The translations under genes were made by a program, and so were the position numbers. The notes beneath the pieces are model-generated. The model saw only the letters and a list, made by a program, of their open reading frames with translations. It was not told the DNA's origin and ran no database searches. From Maridesulfovibrio ferrireducens (lineage in GTDB: Bacteria; Desulfobacterota; Desulfovibrionia; Desulfovibrionales; Desulfovibrionaceae): DNA of 64,000 nt. Shown here one piece after another: positions 1 through 7,025 of the stretch (position 1 is the stretch's first letter; every line of letters begins with the position of its first letter). Where the stretch lies: contig NZ_FNGA01000002.1 of NCBI RefSeq assembly GCF_900101105.1, positions 1 through 64,000 on the forward strand, given 5' to 3'.

Positions 1-3
1 GAC

Positions 4-9
4 TGTCAA
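4..9 (-). promoter_or_regulatory. -35 box of a fourth leftward promoter, cut by the window edge
   Basis: Minus-strand TTGACA at 4-9 with an A-rich tract just upstream (about 14-30). It lies 114 bp from the third promoter. Its -10 would fall to the left of the window. Four tandem strong promoters are typical of rRNA operon leaders, so an rrn operon immediately to the left is expected but not visible. Confidence 0.45.
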
Positions 10-94
10 CCACTTTATAAAAGTTTTTGTTGCCGCCTCCCCGTGAACGACTCGCGCTCATGCCGATCAAATCGGCCTTTCGGGAAGCAGGCTG

Positions 95-123
95 AACCTA
101 CTCAAGCAGGCCCGTCCAGTCAA
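95..123 (-). promoter_or_regulatory. Leftward sigma-70 promoter, third member of the array
   Basis: Minus-strand -35 TTGACT (118-123) and -10 TAGGTT (95-100), spacer 17 bp. An A-tract (minus strand, about 135-145) precedes it. It is spaced 104 bp from the second promoter. Identical spacing and architecture argue for duplicated promoters, not chance hits. Confidence 0.6.
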
Positions 124-198
124 CAACTAAATAACTTTTTTTTCAATGATCTCCGAGTGTTACCTCAGTTGCGTTACCCCTTGGCAGCGCGGAATCGA

Positions 199-227
199 AA
201 ACTACACATTCACCATCCTCATGTCAA
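199..227 (-). promoter_or_regulatory. Leftward sigma-70 promoter, second member of the array
   Basis: Minus-strand -35 TTGACA (222-227) and -10 TAGTTT (199-204), spacer 17 bp. A run of T on the minus strand (249-256) lies just upstream. It sits 105 bp from the first promoter of the array and has the same TAG-type -10. Confidence 0.6.
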
Positions 228-303
228 CCGCTTTGTGACCGGTCAGTCAAAAAAAATCCCGGGAGATGCTGTGGCGTTCAGCCGTTGCCGACCCGAGAAA
301 GAG

Positions 304-332
304 GTTCTATGAGAATCGCGTCCCCACGTCAA
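304..332 (-). promoter_or_regulatory. Leftward sigma-70 promoter, distal member of a tandem array
   Basis: On the minus strand the -35 is TTGACG (327-332) and the -10 is TAGAAC (304-309), with a spacer of exactly 17 bp (310-326). An A/T-rich tract lies just upstream (333-360), as in UP elements. Transcription would start near 297 and run left out of the window. It is the first of four regularly spaced promoters facing the same way. Confidence 0.6.
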
Positions 333-424
333 CAGGTTTTTGAATTATTGTTGATATATCACCCAGAAGCATACATATAGGGACCGCCACTGACGCCCCC
401 TATATATATAGATAGAACTCGAAG

Positions 425-1438
425 TTACTTCTTAGGACTATCGAGCAGATTGCCAAGCGCGTCGATAGCTTGAACAGGATTAACGCTCACACTGGCTTTA
501 ACCTTTGTCTGAGTAGTCTTCTTAGTATATGTAGATCCACTAAACGACTCACTGGAAGAGCCGCTCTTCCCTGTCACCCCACCCTTTATTCTGGGAGCGG
601 CACCAATTGCCGCGGCTTTAGCTGCATCTTTAATGAACGTATCAGAATTCATCTTCGCAGGTTGAGCTGTTTGTACACTTGAAGGGGATGAAGTTACCAT
701 AGAGGTAGACGCACCGTTACCTAAAATTTCCCATTTACCACTATCAGACCTGCTAGCCTTCGCATCATACACAGATCTATGCCCCATTGAGGTCATCTTG
801 AGTGAAAAAGCTCTGGTTGGAGCAGCATAACCGGACAAGGCTTCATGAACAACGATCAAGTATTGAATACCTGTCTGATCGTTTGTCCAGCTGAACTGTG
901 AACCTGATTTCAAATTTTCAAGTACATAACTGATTTGCGCACGGTCAGTATCAGTAAGACTTTGAATGTCAGGCGACAAAGAACCTGTCATATCCAAGCG
1001 GGCCTGAGGAGTCATGGGTACAAGAGTTACAGCCACAGCAGAAGGTGAAAGGATATAGGCATCACCTGTCTGTTCCTGACTATCAATCGAATTAACCCCA
1101 CTACTAATTCCCCATGCAGTTTTATCGCCTACCATCATTGAAGAAGAACGCATCCCTGACGATACAGCGTTCATCATCACTTTTTCCTGCTGATATATTC
1201 TTTTAATGATAACATCCTGCTGACGGAACTGATCTTTTTTAATAGTTAAAATATGGTCAGCATTACGAGCAAGATCAACTTTGCACGGGGCCTGACAAGT
1301 TTCCTTGCCATCGACAAAAACACTTGCCCCCATAGGATTTGATGAAACGGGTACTGACTGCATTTTTATCTGCGGAGCACAACCGGATGTAATACCGGCC
1401 ACTAAAATTAATGCCACCAGATTTTTAGAAATATTCAT
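425..1438 (-). CDS. PEGA-domain lipoprotein of unknown role
   Basis: This is a secreted lipoprotein of about 337 residues. The start chosen is the ATG at 1438: it has a GGGGGA ribosome site and begins a signal peptide ending in a lipobox (TSGC), so Cys20 should be lipid-modified; the upstream in-frame extension would bury the signal. After the lipidated Cys comes a PEGA-like segment (about residues 28-80, SSNPMGASVFVDG then CQAPCKVDL), a fold common in surface-exposed proteins. The rest is Ser/Thr-rich, ends in SGSSSES-type low complexity, and matches no family I can name. It lies downstream of panD but behind panD's terminator, so it may be separately transcribed. The function is unknown; location in the outer or inner membrane is inferred from the lipobox alone. 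Confidence 0.75.
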   Translation of the reverse strand: MNISKNLVALILVAGITSGCAPQIKMQSVPVSSNPMGASVFVDGKETCQAPCKVDLARNADHILTIKKDQFRQQDVIIKRIYQQEKVMMNAVSSGMRSSSMMVGDKTAWGISSGVNSIDSQEQTGDAYILSPSAVAVTLVPMTPQARLDMTGSLSPDIQSLTDTDRAQISYVLENLKSGSQFSWTNDQTGIQYLIVVHEALSGYAAPTRAFSLKMTSMGHRSVYDAKASRSDSGKWEILGNGASTSMVTSSPSSVQTAQPAKMNSDTFIKDAAKAAAIGAAPRIKGGVTGKSGSSSESFSGSTYTKKTTQTKVKASVSVNPVQAIDALGNLLDSPKK

Positions 1439-1478
1439 TAATCCCCCGTATTGCAATTTGTGATTATGCTTTATAACG

Positions 1479-1504
1479 AAAAAAGGCGTGGATATCCACG
1501 CCTT
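1479..1504 (-). terminator. Intrinsic terminator of panD
   Basis: A perfect 22-nt palindrome (1483-1504, AAGGCGTGGAT and its complement) is followed on the minus strand by a run of T (1479-1484). It lies just after the panD stop codon. Confidence 0.8.
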
Positions 1505-1508
1505 AAAT

Positions 1509-1865
1509 TTACTTCTGAACAAGTTTGATTCGATTTCCGTCTCCTAGGAGAAGAACATTCGGCTTATGCAGCCCAAGCTCATCATCATCAAGCCAAGTAT
1601 AAGTACAGATAATAATTCTCTGTCCGGCCTGCCCCTTATGTGCAGCAGCGCCATTTAGACAAAACTCACCTTCCCCACCTTCTATCGCATAAGTTGTAAG
1701 CCTTTCTCCGTTGTCGACATTTAAAACGTCAACTCTTTCATACGGAAGAATTCCTGATTTTTCCAACAAATTAACATCAATAGAAATGGAACCTTCATAG
1801 TCTACATTCGCATCTGTAATTGTAGCTCTATGAATTTTTGATTTTAAAAGACAGCGACTGCCCAT
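1509..1865 (-). CDS. panD: Aspartate 1-decarboxylase
   Basis: PanD converts L-aspartate to beta-alanine, the precursor joined to pantoate to make pantothenate and then coenzyme A, in the cytoplasm. The 118-residue proenzyme is the usual length. It carries the self-cleavage site YEGS (residues 23-26): cleavage between Gly25 and Ser26 turns the serine into the catalytic pyruvoyl group. The family signature NGAAAH (about residues 70-75) is present. The ATG at 1865 follows a clear GAGGAG ribosome site. No panB, panC or panE lies nearby, so the pathway is scattered. Its only partner in sight is the downstream lipoprotein gene, from which it is separated by a strong terminator. Confidence 0.95.
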   Translation of the reverse strand: MGSRCLLKSKIHRATITDANVDYEGSISIDVNLLEKSGILPYERVDVLNVDNGERLTTYAIEGGEGEFCLNGAAAHKGQAGQRIIICTYTWLDDDELGLHKPNVLLLGDGNRIKLVQK

Positions 1866-1955
1866 AGCGTACTCCTCGTGGAGAATTAAAATTAATAACG
1901 AAGCGGATAAGCGAGTAGCATGCTATTTAAGGATTCGCAATCCATTAAAACCAGC

Positions 1956-2183
1956 TCAACCTCCTCCAACAGCAGGAAACACCCCGAGCCTATCTCCTTC
2001 TGCGAGCTGAACATCCAGACCAGATGAAATTCCATTTATAAACACTATTTTAACTTCAGCTAAAGGAATGCCCACTCTCTGGAGAACATCACTGACGGTT
2101 TCGCCCGAAAGGATGGGAAACTTATCCGCACACTCAGGACTTTTTTCAGCAAAGGTTGCATAACAAAGAAGCGTAATATTCAT
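1956..2183 (-). CDS. MoaD/ThiS-family ubiquitin-like sulfur carrier
   Basis: This 75-residue protein has the beta-grasp sulfur-carrier pattern: a short fold with NITLL at the start, a central EVKIVFINGI strand, LAEGDRLGVFPAVGGG at the end, and a C-terminal Gly-Gly that becomes adenylated and thiocarboxylated by a MoeB/ThiF-type E1 enzyme. It could serve molybdopterin or tungstopterin synthesis, or thiamine synthesis; VFPAVGGG is closer to MoaD (VFPPVAGG-like) than to ThiS. No E1 enzyme, moaE, thiG or tungsten oxidoreductase is adjacent, so the partner cannot be assigned. The gene stands alone between panD and ppaC in the same direction. Confidence 0.8.
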   Translation of the reverse strand: MNITLLCYATFAEKSPECADKFPILSGETVSDVLQRVGIPLAEVKIVFINGISSGLDVQLAEGDRLGVFPAVGGG

Positions 2184-2365
2184 ACTAAACCTTATACTTG
2201 AACGTTTCTAGAAATATAAAAAATGACACATCTTGATCTTCATCCCAAAAACCGATCAAGACTAGACTCACCTGCATACGTAAAAACACTAAAATATATT
2301 CTTAAATAAAAATGATACGATTGCAACAAGCAACCAGTCTTTATATCTGATCAAACCTTTTACCA

Positions 2366-2399
2366 ACAAAAAAGCCCGGCAAGGAAAACCTTGCCGGGC
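2366..2399 (-). terminator. Intrinsic terminator of ppaC
   Basis: An 11-bp perfect GC-rich stem (2374-2384 with 2389-2399) closes a short AAAA loop and is followed on the minus strand by a T-rich tract (2366-2373). It lies 31 bp after the ppaC stop. Confidence 0.85.
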
Positions 2400-2429
2400 A
2401 GAATCAAGCTTTAAAAACTTGTACTAAAC

Positions 2430-3350
2430 TTAAGCAGAGAATGCTTTTTCGAAGTTAGGTACAACCTGTTTTTTACGGCTCATTACGCCTTCAAGGTATA
2501 CGGATGTTCCTTTAGGAGCAACACCGAATGCTTTTTCAACAACAGAAGGATCATCAGAAACGATAAGCATTTCGGAACCTTCTTTCATGATGTCGGTCAA
2601 AAGCAAGAAACAGCTGTGACGGCCGTCTGCTTTAACTTTTTCAAGTTCAGCATAAAGGTCAGCTTTGATGTCGTCGAAAACTGTGAGGTCAACAACTTCA
2701 AGCTGGCCAACACCGATTTTGTTACCGGACATATTAAAATCTTTGTAGTCACGGAAGATCAGGTCGTTCATGGAAGCACCTGCAACAGCAGATTTAACAT
2801 TGAACATTTCCATTCCGAGAGCCATTACATCAGAAACACCAGCGATCTTAGCAAGTTCTTCAACTGCAACTTTATCAGCATCAGTGGTAGTAACGGACTT
2901 GAACATTACGGTATCACTAAGGATAGCACAGAGAACGATACCAGCGATGTTTTTAGGCATTTCTACATTGTAGAACTTGTACATTGCGTTGATAACAGTA
3001 CCGGTGCAACCTACAGGCCATACCCACATTTCGAGTGGATTTGGAGTAGTAACGTCACCAAGTTTGTGATGGTCAACAACTGCAACAACTTCACCCTTAC
3101 CAAGATTGTCCATGCTCTGAGAAAGATCAGAATGGTCAACAAGGATGATTTTTTTGTCAGTAGCGTCAGTCATGATAGCAGGAGCTTCACAACCAAACTT
3201 TTCAAGTACAAACTTAGTTTCAGGAGCAAGTTCGCCCTGAGAGATTGCCTGAGTTGGTTCTTTAACTTTAGACCAAAGGTCAGCGACCGCGATTGCAGAT
3301 GCGATAGTATCAGTATCAGGATTTTTGTGTCCGACAGCATAAATAGTCAT
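2430..3350 (-). CDS. ppaC: Manganese-dependent inorganic pyrophosphatase (family II)
   Basis: PpaC hydrolyses pyrophosphate to phosphate and pulls forward PPi-releasing reactions. In sulfate reducers the key one is sulfate activation to APS by sulfate adenylyltransferase. The family II (DHH/DHHA2) signature is complete: GHKNPDTD near residues 7-14, VDHSD, then VDHHKLGD, which supply the His and Asp metal ligands, and the C-terminal DHHA2 substrate domain with SRKKQVVP. No CBS insert is present, so it is the short unregulated form of 306 residues. The ATG at 3350 follows AGGAGGA; the longer in-frame extension upstream lacks a ribosome site. It ends the rpoN/PTS gene run and has its own strong terminator. 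Confidence 0.95.
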   Translation of the reverse strand: MTIYAVGHKNPDTDTIASAIAVADLWSKVKEPTQAISQGELAPETKFVLEKFGCEAPAIMTDATDKKIILVDHSDLSQSMDNLGKGEVVAVVDHHKLGDVTTPNPLEMWVWPVGCTGTVINAMYKFYNVEMPKNIAGIVLCAILSDTVMFKSVTTTDADKVAVEELAKIAGVSDVMALGMEMFNVKSAVAGASMNDLIFRDYKDFNMSGNKIGVGQLEVVDLTVFDDIKADLYAELEKVKADGRHSCFLLLTDIMKEGSEMLIVSDDPSVVEKAFGVAPKGTSVYLEGVMSRKKQVVPNFEKAFSA

Positions 3351-3424
3351 AATTAAATTCCTCCTAAAAATATTGTGCGTATTTGAGCTTGTGTCTTCTA
3401 TCACAATCTTTTTCCCCTGCCAAG

Positions 3425-4140
3425 TCACACAAGACCGGCAAGAAGGACAAAACCGAAAAGAACTACACCGAAGACAAAGGTGGCATAGGCTTTACGCAGT
3501 CTCAGAGCCAATAGCCCGCCGAGACTGGCGGCAATCCATAAAAAAGACCATTGCATTTCCACAGAAGTGACAATTTCACTCCACTTGTGAAAAAATATAC
3601 TAAGTATGTAATGAAGGATCACGGTACTTGTCCAGAAAAAAAGCCAAGAAGTTGCCAAAGTTCTTAAAATAGATTGAACAACAAGCCTTCGAGGCAGGTC
3701 ATCACCGGACTTTCCCCTTCTGGCCCAATTAAGTAATGAGTAATATCCACGGTTATGCCACTGCCTGAGAGCATTTTCCAGCCATGCCCCTAATCTGGCT
3801 AAAGGAAGGCAGGCAAGAAGGATAAACATAACTTGAGGAGCTTCGGTAAACCCGAACGAAGTAGTTAAAGCAAGAGCGGCAAAAGTAGAAGCCAATATAT
3901 GCGGGGGAATATAAGTTCCGGCAGGGATATTATCCAGCCAGAACAACTCGAAAAAAACAGCGATATTTAAACTTGTAACATAATCCCCGGTCACCACTCC
4001 CCAAAGAGCGCCGGCAACCAAAGGTCGTTCAAGTAATCCCGCATTTATTGAAAATCTGAACAGAGAAAAAACTGCAAAAAAAAACCTATCAGCGCTGCCC
4101 ACGCGGGGAAAGGTAAAGCTAAGCCTTGCAACAAGTTCAT
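3425..4140 (-). CDS. PTS mannose-family EIIC component, frame interrupted at a T9 run
   Basis: EIIC is the membrane channel subunit of a mannose/sorbose-type phosphotransferase system. The long frame (to 4102, 225 residues) carries several hydrophobic segments and the conserved stretch ERPLVAGALWGVVTGD. Its only nearby start is a GTG at 4102 without a ribosome site. A better start exists in another frame: the ATG at 4140 follows GGTGAGG and overlaps the EIIB stop as ATGA, the usual coupling. That frame reads MNLLQGLALPFPAWAALIGFF and joins the downstream frame only if one base is added to the T9 run (4076-4084, A9 on the plus strand). Sequencing error, phase variation or polymerase slippage are all possible. 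No EIID gene follows; ppaC comes next. Confidence 0.8.
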
Positions 4141-4604
4141 GAAAACCTCACCTGCACAGGATCATTGGGAACACATCTGAAATCCAGTTCAATCCCTTGT
4201 CCTTTAAAAAAGTGCAGACAGGATTCATCATCAGAACTGAGCGCGACACTGGGTGATATTTGTTTTTTACCGGGGCCGTAATGTATATTACCAATATTAA
4301 CCGTGTTAAATTTAAACCCTTTTTCTAATGCCCGCCGTAAATCTTCACAGGAAGAAAAAAGAATTATGGTATTCCCACCAGTTGAATCATATCCAACGGT
4401 CATCACGGAATTAGGTAAATCATCAATGGAAGAAAAAGAACAACTGACGGAATGAGGAATTGCAAGAGACATTATTTGTTGCTGTAAATCGTCACCCGCC
4501 ACAGCGTCATCTACAACAATAATTCGTTTGGCATGAGTATAAGGCAGCCAAGTTTCAATTATCTGGCCATGAACCAATCTATTATCAATTCGCACCCAAA
4601 ACAT
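4137..4604 (-). CDS. PTS mannose-family EIIB component
   Basis: This cytoplasmic phosphocarrier of 155 residues takes phosphate from EIIA and passes it to sugar bound at EIIC. The N-terminal signature RIDNRLVHGQI contains the phosphorylated histidine, His12, and NIGNIHYGPGKKQISPSV later in the chain is typical of the family. It lies 3 bp after EIIA and overlaps the start of EIIC by four bases (ATGA), so all three should be translated together. Substrate cannot be read from sequence. In this gene neighbourhood (rpoN, ptsN, rapZ), a regulatory role beside or instead of sugar uptake is plausible. Confidence 0.9.
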   Translation of the reverse strand: MFWVRIDNRLVHGQIIETWLPYTHAKRIIVVDDAVAGDDLQQQIMSLAIPHSVSCSFSSIDDLPNSVMTVGYDSTGGNTIILFSSCEDLRRALEKGFKFNTVNIGNIHYGPGKKQISPSVALSSDDESCLHFFKGQGIELDFRCVPNDPVQVRFS

Positions 4605-4607
4605 AAA

Positions 4608-5036
4608 TTAACCTTTTGAAGTTCGTTTTCGAAGCATTTCACCAGCGATAACAATACCTTTCGTACCGGCTCTACTGACCTCTGCGGCCATATTCTGTAG
4701 GGAGTCATTACGCTTCTGAAGAGCTTTTAAAAGCATAGGAAGGCTGACTCCGGTTACAACTTCAATATCATTTGTCTGAAGAAGGGAAAGACTCAAATTT
4801 GTCGGAGTTCCTCCAAACATGTCTGTAAGGATTAAAACACCCGCTCCGCTTTTAACTTCGGAAATATTTTTTTTTAAGGATTCAACAGCAGCATCTATCC
4901 CTTTGGTACCATCCACACAAAGGGACAACACATTGTCCTGAGGTCCAACGATCAGTTCAGCCGCATCAATAAGCGCCTGACCGAAGTGCCCATGTGTCAC
5001 AATCACTATCCCGACCTTGCTTGCTTCTGTATCCAT
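4608..5036 (-). CDS. PTS mannose-family EIIA component
   Basis: This 142-residue protein receives phosphate from HPr on a histidine in the sequence VTHGHFG (His15) and hands it to EIIB. LTDMFGGTPTNLS in the middle is the mannose-family EIIA signature. It starts 38 bp after rapZ and ends 3 bp before EIIB. EI and HPr genes are not in the window, so the phosphate source must be encoded elsewhere. It stands alone as a single-domain protein, whereas many mannose-type systems fuse EIIA and EIIB. Confidence 0.92.
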   Translation of the reverse strand: MDTEASKVGIVIVTHGHFGQALIDAAELIVGPQDNVLSLCVDGTKGIDAAVESLKKNISEVKSGAGVLILTDMFGGTPTNLSLSLLQTNDIEVVTGVSLPMLLKALQKRNDSLQNMAAEVSRAGTKGIVIAGEMLRKRTSKG

Positions 5037-5074
5037 TTATATTCCCGATATGAGTAACCGCAAAAAATACGGCC

Positions 5075-5956
5075 TTACTTTAAATTTATATGCTTATGTT
5101 CAAGATTGGCAGAATACCCACTATTCTTAAGAGTAGCAAATATTCGTTCTGCAACGGCAACAGACCTGTGTCTACCGCCGGTACACCCGACGGCTATTGT
5201 TAATCGGTATCTTCCTTCCTCCTCATAAAGAGGAAGAATATATTGAAGGAAATCCAAATATTTCTCAATAAAAACCGAACCGGGCTCCGAACCTAAAACA
5301 TAATCCGAAATAGCTTTATCTCTTCCTGAGAACAGACGCAATTTTTCATCAAAATAGGGATTAGGTAAAAATCTTAAATCCATGACCATATCCGCTTCTG
5401 TCGGAACGTCATGTTTAAAACCAAAAGAAATAACATTAACCCGGAGTCCAGATGCTCCTTCAGTCAACTCCGACCACTTTTCCTGAATTCTGCGCCTGAG
5501 ATCATGAATTGAGTAAGTCGTAGTATCAATTACAAGATCTGCGGCCATACGAAGAGGTTCGAGAATAATTTTCTCTTCTTCCAAAGCCTGCTCAAGACCT
5601 AATTTTTTGGATTCAAGAGGGTGAGGCCTGCGTGTGGTAGCATAACGTCTGACCAATTCAGGGAGTCTGGCTTCCAAAAAGATTAGACTGGGGCAGACTC
5701 CGCTCGATCCGAGTTTTGTACAAGTGGACTGCCAATCATCAACGAAGTCCTGTTGCCGTAGGTCCATCCCGAGAACCAGGCCTCGATAATTTTCGTCCTT
5801 ACCTTTAAAAAGTTCAACGAGCCTTGCCAGCATGCTTGCAGGAAGCCCGTCAACGCAAAAAAAACGTAAGTCCTCAAAAACCTTCAAAACTGTTGATTTT
5901 CCGGCTCCGGAAAGGCCGCTGACAACAATAACCGGAAACGAGTCTGCACTTTCCAC
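5075..5956 (-). CDS. rapZ: RNase adapter / nucleotide-binding protein RapZ
   Basis: RapZ-family proteins bind nucleotides and, in Escherichia coli, deliver the small RNA GlmZ to RNase E to control glucosamine-6-phosphate synthase. Here the 293-residue protein has an N-terminal P-loop (GLSGAGKS, residues 14-21), a Walker-B-like LGMDLR segment, and the family's C-terminal signature VGCTGGRHRSVAVAE. The gene sits between ptsN and EIIA, the usual rpoN-linked position. Whether a GlmZ-like RNA exists in this organism is unknown, so the RNA-adapter role is transferred from the enterobacterial homologue; an older name is YhbJ/YvcJ. Start at the ATG at 5956. Confidence 0.92.
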   Translation of the reverse strand: MESADSFPVIVVSGLSGAGKSTVLKVFEDLRFFCVDGLPASMLARLVELFKGKDENYRGLVLGMDLRQQDFVDDWQSTCTKLGSSGVCPSLIFLEARLPELVRRYATTRRPHPLESKKLGLEQALEEEKIILEPLRMAADLVIDTTTYSIHDLRRRIQEKWSELTEGASGLRVNVISFGFKHDVPTEADMVMDLRFLPNPYFDEKLRLFSGRDKAISDYVLGSEPGSVFIEKYLDFLQYILPLYEEEGRYRLTIAVGCTGGRHRSVAVAERIFATLKNSGYSANLEHKHINLK

Positions 5957-5982
5957 CTAAAAGACCTCCGTGATGCCCTCGA

Positions 5983-6432
5983 TTAAGTGATATTAAGTAG
6001 AGTCAACAAGTCTTGTGGGTTCTGCGCATTTATGAACGCATCTCTAAAATTGTTATCCTTAAGCTGTCTGGATATTTGGGCAAGGACTTTTAAGTGGCTT
6101 CCAGCTCCCTGCTCAGGAGCCAGAACCATAAAAAATATCTGGCACGGCTTAGCGTCAAGAGCTTCAAAATTAACTCCTGCCCCACTTCTACCAACAACCA
6201 CTGCAATATTTTCAAGACAATCCAATTTACCGTGGGGGATGGCAATGCCATCCCCTATACCGGTTGTTCCTAATTTTTCACGAGACATAAGGACTTGGAG
6301 AGCACTCTCGACATCTAGCTCAAGCCCTGTGGCCTTAAGCGCTGTCACCATTTCTCTCAGAACTCCGCTCTTATCAGAGCTTTCGAGTTCATAAATCACA
6401 AGATCCTTATCCAAATTATCATTTATTATCAT
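5983..6432 (-). CDS. ptsN: Nitrogen-regulatory PTS EIIA (EIIA-Ntr)
   Basis: PtsN is a fructose-family EIIA domain used for regulation, not sugar transport; its phosphorylation state affects potassium transport, nitrogen metabolism and stress responses in other proteobacteria. The 149-residue protein carries the phosphorylated histidine in GIAIPHGK (His67), with SREKLGTTGIGDG just before it, as in the family. It lies 3 bp after hpf and 26 bp before rapZ, in the classic rpoN-hpf-ptsN-rapZ order. No ptsP or npr gene is visible in the window. Confidence 0.94.
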   Translation of the reverse strand: MIINDNLDKDLVIYELESSDKSGVLREMVTALKATGLELDVESALQVLMSREKLGTTGIGDGIAIPHGKLDCLENIAVVVGRSGAGVNFEALDAKPCQIFFMVLAPEQGAGSHLKVLAQISRQLKDNNFRDAFINAQNPQDLLTLLNIT

Positions 6433-6435
6433 CAG

Positions 6436-6978
6436 TTAGTATCCTGGATCAATCAACCCAAAGTCGCCATTCTTGCGACGGTAAATAACATTTATAGCTT
6501 CAGTATCAGCATTTCTAAAGACAAGGAACTCATTGTCGAGAGTCTGCAACTGCATTGCGGCTTCGTCAACCGCCATAGGCTTTGGTACAAACTGATCAGT
6601 TTCAACAATAGTCGGTTCAGAATTATCTTCTTCTTCGGTTGTGAAGCTGATTACGTCCATACGAGCCGGAGCAACGTCCTTACGCCTGTGGCTTCTCATC
6701 TTATCGCGCATGCGTCTGAGCTGAACTTCAAGCTTAGCTAGAACCAAATCAACAGTTGAATACATATCTTCCGATGCTTCATATGCTGAGATATGAATAT
6801 TATCGGAACTGAAAAGGACTTCAGCAACATGTCTAATCTTATCAACTGATAAAATGACCTGCATTTCAGTATTGTCCGGATTTGTTATAAACTTATCAAG
6901 CTTTGCAAATCTGGTGTTAGCATATTCCTTCAGGTGGTCGGAGGGGTCAAAGTTCTTAAAAGTAAATGCAACATTCAT
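6436..6978 (-). CDS. hpf: Long-form ribosome hibernation promoting factor
   Basis: HPF binds the 30S decoding region in stationary phase and, in the long form, drives ribosomes into inactive 100S dimers. The 180-residue protein has the N-terminal S30AE domain (residues 1-100, ending in the basic stretch KMRSHRRKD), an acidic linker, and the C-terminal dimerisation domain (about 120-180, VPKPMAVDEA to YRRKNGDFGLIDP) that identifies the long form. The ATG at 6978 follows AAGGAG. It is placed directly after rpoN, a conserved pairing. The older label is sigma-54 modulation protein. Confidence 0.94.
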   Translation of the reverse strand: MNVAFTFKNFDPSDHLKEYANTRFAKLDKFITNPDNTEMQVILSVDKIRHVAEVLFSSDNIHISAYEASEDMYSTVDLVLAKLEVQLRRMRDKMRSHRRKDVAPARMDVISFTTEEEDNSEPTIVETDQFVPKPMAVDEAAMQLQTLDNEFLVFRNADTEAINVIYRRKNGDFGLIDPGY

Positions 6979-7025
6979 ATGGATACTCCTTGAGTAAAGG
7001 GTGAATATGCTTTTCTACCGAACTG

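Noticed and set aside
43-312. An 89-codon rightward frame
   Set aside because: It starts with GTG, has no ribosome site, and lies fully across the tandem leftward promoters; the composition is not protein-like.
2616-3356. A 246-codon rightward frame opposite ppaC
   Set aside because: It is the antisense of a well-supported enzyme with all motifs, and its product resembles no family.
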